Of a stretch of DNA of 64,000 nucleotides, positions 37,101 to 44,800 are shown piece after piece. Every line of letters begins with the position of its first letter. The first letter of the stretch is position 1. The stretch is from positions 186,001 to 250,000 of the forward strand of contig NZ_CP023507.1 in assembly GCF_002386345.1 (NCBI RefSeq), given 5' to 3'. The position numbers were made by a program, and so were the translations under genes. The notes under the pieces were generated by a model. That model worked only from the letters and a program-made list of their open reading frames with translations. It searched no databases and was not told where the DNA came from. The stretch is from Streptococcus oralis. Its GTDB lineage: Bacteria; Bacillota; Bacilli; Lactobacillales; Streptococcaceae.

Positions 37101-39788
37101 AAGATCAAAGCTGGCGCGAACTTGTCCGCATATGTGAAGGAAGACGGCCGTACACAGATTCCGAATAAGGCTTCTTATGACGCAAGCTTCCCACATAAAC
37201 CAGGTGTGCACAAGGACTCTAACGAAGTCCCAGTAACGCCACCAACACCAGACGAGCCAGAAATCAAGAAAGATGTGAACGGCAAGGCAGAAGAAACTCT
37301 CGCAAAACGTGATGAAGTCTTCACATACAATGTGAAAACAAGTGTAGCGCAAGATGCGACAGCCTTCAGCGTAACCGATAAGATCGAAGATGTTCTTGAG
37401 TTTGCAGGTAAATCAAGTGCGGCCTTGAATGGTCAAGCTCTTGATGCAAGCCAAATCAAGGTAGAAGGACAAACGATTACCTTGACCCTTACAGAAGAAC
37501 AAGTGAAAGCAAATGGCGGTCAAGCAGTTGAATTAACATTCGACGCTAAGATCAAAGCCGGCGCTAACTTGTCTGCATATGTGAAGGAAGACGGCCGTAC
37601 ACAGATTCCGAATAAGGCTTCTTATGACGCAAGCTTCCCACACAAACCAGGAGTGCACAAGGACTCTAACGAAGTTCCAGTAACGCCACCAACACCAGAC
37701 GAGCCAGAGATCAAGAAAGATGTGAACGGTAAGGCAGAAGAAACTCTTGACAAACGCGACCAAGTCTTCACATACAATGTGAAAACAAGTGTAGCGCAAG
37801 ATGCGACAGCCTTCTCAGTCACAGATACCCTAGTGGACGTTCTTGAATTCGCAGGAACTTCAAGTGCTAAATTGAATGGTCAAGCTCTTGATGCTAGTCA
37901 AATCAAGGTAGAAGGTCAAACGATTACCTTGACCCTTACAAAGGAACAAGTGAAAGCCAATGGCGGTCAAGCTGTTGAATTGAGCTTCACTGCTAAGATT
38001 AAAGCGGGAGCTTATTTGACTCCATATCTAACAGATCGTGGATTCACTGTTCCAAATACGGCTTCTTATGATGCAAACATTCCAAATAGACCAGGGCTAC
38101 ACAAAGACTCGAATAAAGTTCCGGTTATCGTTCCAAAAGAACCAGAACCAGAAATTACGAAGAAAATCAACCGTACCTTGGACCACTTGGATGTCGAATA
38201 CGATGCACCTTACATGTACAATGTCAATACAGCTTTACCAAAAGATATTGATAAGTACAAAGAGTTCACCGTAACAGATACACTTGAATCTGTTTTGGCA
38301 ATCGCTGATACGCCAGTAGCCTATGTGGACGGTCGTGATGCAAATGGAGCTCTTGAAACAAGTGTTGAAGGAAACACTGTCACTGTAAAAGTGAAAGATT
38401 TCGCTCGACTAAAAGGCTTCAAAGAGATTCAATTGTACATCCCAGCTAAACTCAAAGCGCATAGCGATTTGACTCCTTATAAGGATCAATTGGTACCAAA
38501 CAAAGTAAGTGTTAACTTCAAGGATGCCAATGGTCAATCTGGCAGCAAGGAATCAAAACCGGTAACGGTGAAACCACGTGACCCAGAAAAACCAACTGAA
38601 CCAAAACCAAATGAACCTTCTAAGACTGTTGGACCAGAAGATGGATCAAATCCAACTGGTGGTTACAGATTGAAAGAAGCAGATGAAACATTCCGCTTCG
38701 ACATTTCAACGCTCGTTCCTGCAGATCCTAAGGATGAAAATGGAAATGCCTTGAAAGATGAGTACGGTCGCATCAAGAAGACGGAATTGACGAACTTCAC
38801 AATCAGTGATAAAATCAATCAAGTCCTCAAAGTGAACCTTGACCGCATCGCCCTCAAAGTTGAAAACGCTCAATTTGACAAGATCAAAGCAACTCTTCAA
38901 GCCCAACTTGAACAGTCTGAGAAAGAACTCAAAGCTTTGACAGGTAAGTCAACTGATGAGACTTCAACAGAGGCTAACAAGAAGGAAGATTTGAAAGTGG
39001 CGGAAGCGAAAGTGGCTGAATTGAAAGCGAAGTTGGAAGCAGCTAAGGCAGCGCAGCCAGCTAAACCAGCTGAAACTACAACACCAGCTACATCTGATTC
39101 TTCTGCAACAGAAGATAATAAACCTGCAACTAGCGAATCAAGTCAAGATCTTGCAAGCTTGGAAGTAGAGTTGAAAGCAGCTGAAGAAAACTTGGCTAAA
39201 CTTCAAGCACCAGCAGAGAAAGAAGCAGAATTAGCACCAGCTGATAAGAAACAACAACAAGAGAAACTTGAAAATGAAATCAAGAAACTAAAAGAAGCTC
39301 AAACTAAGCTTCAAGCAGCTATTGATAAATTGAGTAAGTCTTCAAATGACCGCGGTGAATTAGTAGGTAAAGAGTTGGAAGCAATTGCTACTGTTACTTA
39401 CGATGAAACTGAAAATCTTGTGACTCTTGAAATCAGCGACAAGGATGTTCTTGAAGCCTTGAAGGGAAGTAAAGTAACTCTCGTTCTTTACACAAACTTC
39501 AAAGAAGGAACAGACTTCGCTAAGTATCAGGACGGTGTATCAAATACAGCTACAGTAAGCTTCAATCACACCCCACAATCTACCAACACAGTTGTGGTGT
39601 TCCCACCAACACCGGTAACACCACCGGCTCCAAATATTCCACCTTCTGAGGGGGAAGTTCCACCAAAAGATCCAGGCAAAAACTTGCCAAATACAGGTTC
39701 TGAAGTTTCTACACTCTTTGAAGTCATTGCAGTTCTCATTCTTGGACTTACAGGACTTCTAGTTTGGAAAAACACAGCTGAACAATAG
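31167..39788 (+). CDS. Giant VWA-containing isopeptide-repeat adhesin, LPxTG anchored
   Basis: This 2873-residue surface protein has a signal peptide (hydrophobic residues 7-28, cleavage near ASA-DE). A von Willebrand A domain (about 60-400) has MIDAS motif DASGS (Asp79, Ser81, Ser83), GGGTPT and VTDGVA. A long series of FimA-type isopeptide/DUF11-like domains of about 110-150 residues follows. Each starts with a KK(I/V)N lysine and ends with an NxAS/NxA asparagine before a VTVTPP linker, the layout of Lys-Asn isopeptide domains. Five near-identical 149-residue repeats occupy about 1583-2325. A coiled coil (about 2568-2724) interrupts the last domain, and LPNTG lies at 2840-2844. The only cysteines I find are Cys53 and Cys507, flanking the VWA region. 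The ligand is unknown. The start at 31167 has no close SD (GAGGAGG lies about 35 bases upstream). Confidence 0.9.
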   Translation: MRDFIKKVSVLFMILFLSVPLGLAGLFLARGASADEGAARQVGENTEIIQNGCYRKVKKTEKTQWTVPRKPIDLVILQDASGSFEKTIPSVKNALKRLTTYVKPEQYNETDPHLVSTGDPDTTDRVFVSAYQGLDQVRYFDNEDFTGAIDTYTNEGITGKHYQFSSSDLTSDQKSIHSFIDNITVGGGTPTVPGITDALAAYNSQKGEMKNGRKTVFLLVTDGVANGYRLPGTNTVVMDKSWTRTDAIQPAWGLGQNYFPEAAQDIVSRANELKEAGNTLKNAVGSEGSVVIGFWERVAGFTDPYFQYGSAYLNGFGKTLNIGDNRSVQGIFHDALQSMASPDKVVNGKNVSFYVNEQSDIDKFSNRILESVAAALIKEDIKGEFTVTPGYKVDAVRINGKTVVEKVTDPSKQIRGRINQEGDNVTIYVPDSVFNPGDNNFDYDLSKEARAPETNEEDEVDPPADYTPTNETITVPELTGVFKTGEFTTRKIGGRNEEVEVQKLEYCYPSVTKRITDADKSNDLGEIDDPLGLTKKKAYSAQLSDKAEEFTYTLDYNFNNVAYEFEKNVMLTDPLDYRLEVVESSATGPNGEKWTTRVVSQDDSEGNPQSVVVADVPAKGSNYNYLVLKKAQMTIKVRLKEQYRNNQSSKEFMALLQESNGFGLLNQGNIMWNGDDNQPNQDAHAKTDTKPSTIRRSNPVYVKPPVVTEITKKVNDKEHEDLKAEEELFEYKVTAPWPGIADNFTLTDTVVPELEVQADSLNVKLGGKDNADLKGATTVSGQTVSLTLDKTNLEKITRKVNRRKVKDIQYVELTFKAKIRKGADLSKYKKDGQVKVPNTADVILNDVKQTSNEVTVTPPKPKEPTIDKKINENLDSFQTFDGQPYNYNITTAVPSDVANYKKFVIRDTLDANLELAGDVSIKGSAAALFDIHTNGQEITATVKDGQFGELAKYSTVELVIPAKVKNGVIGTTIENKASISFTNENNVEKEVESKPVTVTPPPVTKKINETLDHLDIATGQAYNYNIKTKLPTDITDYKKFVITDTLEGDLSVINETSSKPVIKGAAAAFFDVTVEGQTVTATMKEFANATDLAGQEVELIIPAKINDGVTRINIPNTAKFSFTDKNDHSGEKETKPVTVTPPSEPGVDKKINETLTEATIGAETDFTYNIKAKLPNDITTYKSFVVTDTLDENLTSGQAEIKGAAAKFFDVTVQGQTVTATMKDFANAGDYGNQEVELVIHAKVKKGSTVPSIENKAKITYTNKNDQQGEKETKPVTVTPPPITKKVNGQEHADLGKLSEIFTYTIDSTVPHVADSFTISDDIVKELAFEGEATVTVDGQAVQDLTVTTEGQRLTVTFGKEQVKQYAGKAVQVSFKAKVKEGITFDALLAAYPNESKDKPVVPNTASYIINDNPDSKKESKPVTVTPPPTTTPELKKEVNGAERYDLAKRNEEFTYTLKTTMPASATVFEMTDELKEVLEFVGENASATVKLDGEDAGSKATVTLSGQVIKVAFTEASVKADAGKSIEVNFKAKIRDNANLSAYVNKDGKTEIPNKASYDIDHNPKYHKDSNEVPVTPPTPDEPEIKKDVNGKESETLDKRDQVFTYNVKTSVAQDATAFSVTDKIEDVLEFAGKSSATLNGQALEASQIKVEGQTITLTLTEDQVKANGGQAVELTFDAKIKAGANLSAYVKEDGRTQIPNKASYDASFPHKPGVHKDSNEVPVTPPTPEEPEIKKDVNGKAEETLAKRDEVFTYNVKTSVAQDATAFSVTDKIEDVLEFSGKSSATLNGQALDASQIKVEGQTITLTLTEEQVKANGGQAVELTFDAKIKAGANLSAYVKEDGRTQIPNKASYDESFPHKPGVHKDSNEVPVTPPTPDEPEIKKDVNGKAEETLDKRDQVFTYNVKTSVAQDATAFSVTDTLVDVLEFAGTSSAKLNGQALDASQINVEGQTITLTLTEEQVKANGGQAVELTFDAKIKAGANLSAYVKEDGRTQIPNKASYDASFPHKPGVHKDSNEVPVTPPTPDEPEIKKDVNGKAEETLAKRDEVFTYNVKTSVAQDATAFSVTDKIEDVLEFAGKSSAALNGQALDASQIKVEGQTITLTLTEEQVKANGGQAVELTFDAKIKAGANLSAYVKEDGRTQIPNKASYDASFPHKPGVHKDSNEVPVTPPTPDEPEIKKDVNGKAEETLDKRDQVFTYNVKTSVAQDATAFSVTDTLVDVLEFAGTSSAKLNGQALDASQIKVEGQTITLTLTKEQVKANGGQAVELSFTAKIKAGAYLTPYLTDRGFTVPNTASYDANIPNRPGLHKDSNKVPVIVPKEPEPEITKKINRTLDHLDVEYDAPYMYNVNTALPKDIDKYKEFTVTDTLESVLAIADTPVAYVDGRDANGALETSVEGNTVTVKVKDFARLKGFKEIQLYIPAKLKAHSDLTPYKDQLVPNKVSVNFKDANGQSGSKESKPVTVKPRDPEKPTEPKPNEPSKTVGPEDGSNPTGGYRLKEADETFRFDISTLVPADPKDENGNALKDEYGRIKKTELTNFTISDKINQVLKVNLDRIALKVENAQFDKIKATLQAQLEQSEKELKALTGKSTDETSTEANKKEDLKVAEAKVAELKAKLEAAKAAQPAKPAETTTPATSDSSATEDNKPATSESSQDLASLEVELKAAEENLAKLQAPAEKEAELAPADKKQQQEKLENEIKKLKEAQTKLQAAIDKLSKSSNDRGELVGKELEAIATVTYDETENLVTLEISDKDVLEALKGSKVTLVLYTNFKEGTDFAKYQDGVSNTATVSFNHTPQSTNTVVVFPPTPVTPPAPNIPPSEGEVPPKDPGKNLPNTGSEVSTLFEVIAVLILGLTGLLVWKNTAEQ
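35913..38134 (+). repeat. Five tandem 447-bp repeats in the giant adhesin gene
   Basis: Units begin at 35913, 36360, 36807, 37254 and 37701, each encoding EPEIKKDVNGK onward. Units 3 and 5 share the variant TLVDVLEFAGTSSAKL. Units 1, 2 and 4 carry KIEDVLEF[A/S]GKSSA. Unit 5 diverges in its last third. The pattern indicates duplication of an 894-bp two-unit block. Confidence 0.95.
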
Positions 39789-39863
39789 GATTGCATAGTA
39801 AGAGGAGGGTAGAAATATTTACTCTCCTCCTTACTGTATTTTGAAAGTGTTAAGGGAAAAAGA

Positions 39864-41453
39864 ATGAGTAGAAAAAAATTATTAAAGTTAGGGATTTCAA
39901 TACTTGCTTTAAACGCTCTTGGAGTAGCAACGTATCATGTAGCTCCAGATCTATATCAAATTCCAACAGTGCATGCAGAAGAAACACCGGCGGAAGATGA
40001 AGAAATTCCAGATGGAGCAGAGCGAAACATTGCGCTTAAATTCAAAAGAATGCTTGATGATGTAGAGGCTTTCATCGCTGACTATAAAGCTAATCCTAAT
40101 GATGAAGACAACAAAACTGGATTAGAAGATAGTTTGGCGGAAGCTACTAACTACCTTCCTACCGCAAAGAAGGCAATGAAGAGTCCAGAAGGTCAAAAAG
40201 GTTTTGTGGCATATGAAGCTCGCTACAATGAGTTGAAAGCCAAGGTTGAAGCTTTGTTGGCTGGTAAGACAGAACAACCAGCGGAACCAAAAGTTGAGCA
40301 TCAAGAAATCACTACAACAGAAGAGATTCCTTATGCATCTCGTACCGAAAACAATGCTGATCTTGCAGAAGGTACTCGCAATGTGAAACAAGCGGGTGTT
40401 AAAGGTACTAAGACCATTACTTGGGATATCACACTGACAGATGGTAAAGAAACAGCTCGTACTAAGAAAAGCGAGAAAGTTACCAAAGAACCAGTAGAAG
40501 AAATCATCGAAGTTGGAACTAAGAAAACAGGTGTAGAAACCAAAGAAACAGTGACTGTAGAGGAAAAAGTTGCTTTCAAAGAAGAAACGAAAGTAGACCC
40601 AGCACTGGATAAAGGTCAAACGCGTGTTGAAGAAGGTGAAGAAGGTATCGATGAAGTCACTTATGAAGTGACAAAAGTGGATGGTGTTGAAAAATCTCGT
40701 AAAGAAGTTTCACGCAAGACCAAGAAAGCAGCCAAAAACAAGATTACTTATACCGGTTCAAAAGCAGTTGTAACGACTAAGGAAGTAACCAAAACTGAAG
40801 AAGTTGCCTTCCGGACTCGTGAGGTTGAAAATGCACTCTTAGCTGAAGGTGTTCGCCGAGTGAAGACAGCTGGTCAAAAGGGTGTTCGTACGATTGTTGA
40901 AACAGTGACTTACACAGACGGAAAAGAGACAGGCCGCGAGGTGAAATCAAACACAATCACTACTCCAGCAGTAGACGAAGTTGTCGAAGTTGGAACTAAG
41001 AAAGTAGTAGCCCCAGTTGTAACGACTAAGGAAGAGACCAAGACAGAAGAAGTTGCTTTCCAAACTAAGGAAGTAACAAATCCAGATCTTCCAGAAGGAA
41101 CTCGCCGAGTGAAAACAGCTGGCCAAAAAGGTGTTCGCACCATTGTTTATACAGTGACTTACACAGATGGAAAAGAGACAGGTCGTGTTGAGAAATCAAA
41201 CACAATCACAACTCCAGCCGTAGATGAGATCGTTGAAGTAGGAACTAAGAAAGTAGCTTCTACAACAACCAACGGTGATAAGAAGGATCCTGCAACAACA
41301 GGAAACCAAGCCGAAAGCACTAAGAAAGAAGAAACTGCAAGTCAAGATAAGAAAGCTCTACCAAGCACAGGTACAGCAGTATCTAGTCTTCTTTCAGTCA
41401 TCGGTCTTGCCTTTGCAAGTCTAGCTGCTTTTGTCCTTCGTAAGAAAGACTAA
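39864..41453 (+). CDS. G5-repeat cell-wall-anchored protein
   Basis: This 529-residue protein has a signal peptide (KKLLKLGISILALNALGVAT, cleavage near VHA-EE, residue 38) and a short helical domain (about 45-135). Four G5-like repeats follow (about 150-228, 230-306, 308-388, 390-465), each ending in EVGTKK. The spacer and LPSTG (499-503) come next, with hydrophobic and RKKD tail. Repeats 3 and 4 are close copies 82 residues apart; repeat 2 is the most divergent. G5 domains form beta-sheet rods and can bind GlcNAc-containing polymers or zinc in other proteins; the function here is not determined. It follows the giant adhesin by 75 bases and may share its transcript. Confidence 0.85.
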   Translation: MSRKKLLKLGISILALNALGVATYHVAPDLYQIPTVHAEETPAEDEEIPDGAERNIALKFKRMLDDVEAFIADYKANPNDEDNKTGLEDSLAEATNYLPTAKKAMKSPEGQKGFVAYEARYNELKAKVEALLAGKTEQPAEPKVEHQEITTTEEIPYASRTENNADLAEGTRNVKQAGVKGTKTITWDITLTDGKETARTKKSEKVTKEPVEEIIEVGTKKTGVETKETVTVEEKVAFKEETKVDPALDKGQTRVEEGEEGIDEVTYEVTKVDGVEKSRKEVSRKTKKAAKNKITYTGSKAVVTTKEVTKTEEVAFRTREVENALLAEGVRRVKTAGQKGVRTIVETVTYTDGKETGREVKSNTITTPAVDEVVEVGTKKVVAPVVTTKEETKTEEVAFQTKEVTNPDLPEGTRRVKTAGQKGVRTIVYTVTYTDGKETGRVEKSNTITTPAVDEIVEVGTKKVASTTTNGDKKDPATTGNQAESTKKEETASQDKKALPSTGTAVSSLLSVIGLAFASLAAFVLRKKD

Positions 41454-41465
41454 GGCTCTCTAATT

Positions 41466-41533
41466 GTACAAAAGCATCTTTTGTACGAGAAATACTAAAA
41501 AGAACCCAGAATTTATTCTTGGGTTCTTTTTTA
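41466..41533 (+). terminator. Hairpin plus terminator after the G5 protein gene
   Basis: First hairpin: GTACAAAAG (41466-41474) with CTTTTGTAC (41478-41486), no U tract. Second: AAAAAGAACCCA (41497-41508) with TGGGTTCTTTTT (41520-41531), a good intrinsic terminator. Confidence 0.85.
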
Positions 41534-41818
41534 TAAAAAATTAAATATATTAATGTTTATGTGTAGTATGAGCACGTTATGAAACTCATGGAGTGATAAT
41601 AGGTTCAACAATAAAAAGGCTATTTACATAGTGTAAACGCCTGTTCTGAAATTTTGATATTTTAATTATTCTCACCGAAAATTGACAGTCTGGAAATACA
41701 AAATAATAAATTTTTATCTATAATCTACTTTTAATTGCCCCCTTTTTGTGTTAGAATGAGGTGAACATTTCTTTTTAAAATGATTGTATACAAATCATTT
41801 TTAGTTTGGAGGTTAATT
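41534..41818. other. Intergenic region upstream of the SHIRT adhesin
   Basis: No gene seen. It contains a palindrome GGC-TA-TTTACA-TAG-TGTAAA-C-GCC (41618-41641) and a weak promoter candidate ending TAGAAT near 41752. A good SD, TTTGGAGG, precedes the next ATG. Confidence 0.5.
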
Positions 41819-44800
41819 ATGAAATGGAGAAGAGGCATGAAAGTGCCGTTTTCTACTAATTTAGGTAGAAAAACAAAGGCTTATATCGGCCTGGTCGTTT
41901 TACTTTTTTCTATTTTTCTTCTTCCGGTTCAGTCTTATGCTGCATTAGAAGAGATTAAAAATGGAACGGATATCTCTACCTTGGATATTCGTAAGTTTAA
42001 TTTAAATATTAACAATGCTAGTGTTTTATCTAAATCACAGTCTGTTGATCAGTTTCATCTATCGAATCCCCATTATGAATATCTAAGTGGGGGTGCTTAT
42101 CCAGGTGAGATGGAAAACTTTACTCTCAAAGTAGATAAAAGTAAAAAGCAAGATCAAGTTTTTGAAAATCCTTTATCTCTAAAATTCACAAATATTGGTA
42201 ACGTTCACGGTAAGCAAGTAGATGCTTATTTAAAATTTAATAAGGTAACTCTTCACTATCTAAATACTGCTCAAGCAGAGTCTGAAATGAATAGTGCTCA
42301 AAAATCTACTGTCGAATTTTTCTCAATTTCTGAATTATGGGAAAGTAGTGCTTTCGAAATTGGGAATGTTCCTTATGTGGATGCGAATCATGACTACATC
42401 ATGAATAAAGCGTTTTGGATTGATGCTGATGTTACAGCAGAAATTCGTTATGCTGATGGAACAGAAACAGACTTGAAATTGGTCATGAAACCAACAGATA
42501 TTGATGCAATTGATGCAAACAATTTGAAGGAAACTTTCTATGTAAAAAACTATAAGAATGATGTGAACCTTCGATTAATGAACAATGCCAATGTCTTGCA
42601 ACAGGAAGAAACAAGTGACCGTACTTCATGGATTGCCACTCAAATAACGGGAGGTAGTTACTATGAAAACAATGTTTCAGGTTTAGCGCTTCGTTCAAAT
42701 AGTAACAGCATGAATTTTGGTTATTCATCTACGGAAACCTGTTCTGCTGTATTTGGATTGTATGTTGAAAAGCTTGACCCAAGTCCAGTTCTCGAGGTGG
42801 AACCAACTGAGATTCCAGCTAAAGAGGGGCAGGATGTAACTTATAAGGCTACTTTTAAAGTTCCGGTTCCAGGTAAAGACCTTTTAGCAGCTCCATCATC
42901 TATTGAAATGGTTCAAAATTTTGATGATCGCTTGGACTATAAAGAACTTAAAGTTGAATCAGGTGGAGTGACTCTGCAAGAAGGACGTGACTATACGATC
43001 GAGAAGTCAGGTCAAACAGTTACTGTTAAAATGACACCTGAATACATAAAATCAAATTCTGCCGCTGAGATTATTATCACTTATAAAACAGCTACCAACA
43101 AAAAAGTGGAAGAAAAAGGACCTGAAAAAATTAACAATACTGTAACCTTGCATGTTGATAACTTATCAGCTCCTTCTAATCAGGTGAGCACTGCTCTTCT
43201 TTACGAAAAACACCATGAATTTGTCAGTGGAACTCCAGGTAAAGAGTTGCCACAAGAAGTGAAAGACTTGCTTCCAGCAACAGAAAAGAATTTACCTAAT
43301 GGCAGTCAAGTAACGCCAACACAACCAAGTCAAACAGAAGTTAAGACCGCGGAAGGTACATGGAGCTTCAAGTCCTATGACAAGACATCTGAAACCATCA
43401 ATGGAGCAGACGCACACTTTGTAGGAGCCTGGGAATTCACTCCAGCGCCAACTTACAAGGCGACGCACGAGTTTGTCAGTGGAACCCCGGGCAAAGAGCT
43501 TCCACAAGAAGTGAAAACCCTACTTCCAGCAGACCAAACAGACTTGAAAGATGGTAGCCAAGCAACGCCAATGCAACCAAGTCAAACAGAAGTTAAGACC
43601 ACGGAAGGCACTTGGAGCTTCAAGTCCTACAATAAGACATCGGAAACCATCAATGGAGCAGACGCACACTTCGTAGGAGCCTGGGAATTCACCCCAGCGC
43701 CAACCTACAAGGCAACACATGAGTTTGTCAGCGGAACTCCAGGTAAAGAACTTCCACAAGAAGTGAAAGACTTGCTTCCATCAGACCAAACAGACTTAAA
43801 AGATGGTAGCCAAGCAACGCCAACGCAACCAAGTCAAACAGAAGTTAAGACAGCAGAAGGCACTTGGAGCTTCAAGTTCTATGACAAGACTTCTGAAACT
43901 ATTAATGGAGCAGACGTACACTTCGTAGGCACCTGGGAATTCACCCCAGCGCCAACTTACAAGGCAACACATGAATTTGTCAGCGGAACGCCAGAAAAAG
44001 AACTTCCGCAAGAAGTAAAAGCCCTTCTTCCAGCAGACCAAACAAACTTGAAAGATGGCAGCCAAGCAACACCAACACAACCAAGTCAAACAGAGGTTAA
44101 GACCGCGGAAGGTACATGGAGCTTCAAGTCCTATGACAAGGCATCAGAAACCATCAATGGAGCGGATGTCCACTTTATCGGTACCTGGGAATTCACTCCA
44201 GCGTCAACAGTGACTCATAAGGCAACTCACGAGTTTGTCAGCGGAACTCCAGGCAAAGAACTTCCACAAGAAGTGAAAACCCTGCTTCCAGCAGACCAAA
44301 CAGACTTGAAAGATGGTAGCCAAGCAACACCAACGCAACCAAGCCAAAAAGAAGTTAGGACAGCAGAAGGTACCTGGAGCTTCAAGTCCTACGATAAGAC
44401 ATCGGAAACAATTAATGGATTAGATGCTAAGTTTGTAGGTACATGGGAGTTTACAGCAAGCCCAGTTCCAACAGTGACTCATAAAGCAGTTCACGAGTTT
44501 GTCAGCGGAACTCCGGGTAAAGAGCTTCCACAAGAAGTGAAGGCCCTTCTTCCAGCAGACCAAACAAACTTGAAAGATGGCAGCCAAGCAACACCAACAC
44601 AACCAAGTCAAACAGAGGTTAAGACAGCAGAAGGAACATGGAGCTTCAAGTCCTACGATAAGACATCGGAAACAATTAATGGATCAGATGTTAAGTTTAT
44701 AGGTACATGGGAATTTACAGCAACTCCAGTTCCAACAGTGACTCATAAAGTGGTTCACGAGTTTGTCAGCGGAACTCCAGGTAAAGAACTTCCACAAGAA

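Noticed and set aside
36192..37799. Four similar minus-strand frames of 88 codons, 447 bases apart
   Set aside because: They are antisense shadows of the tandem adhesin repeats.
35913..38134. Regularly spaced direct repeats considered as a CRISPR array
   Set aside because: The unit is 447 bp of continuous coding sequence with no short repeat/spacer structure. No cas genes are present in the window.
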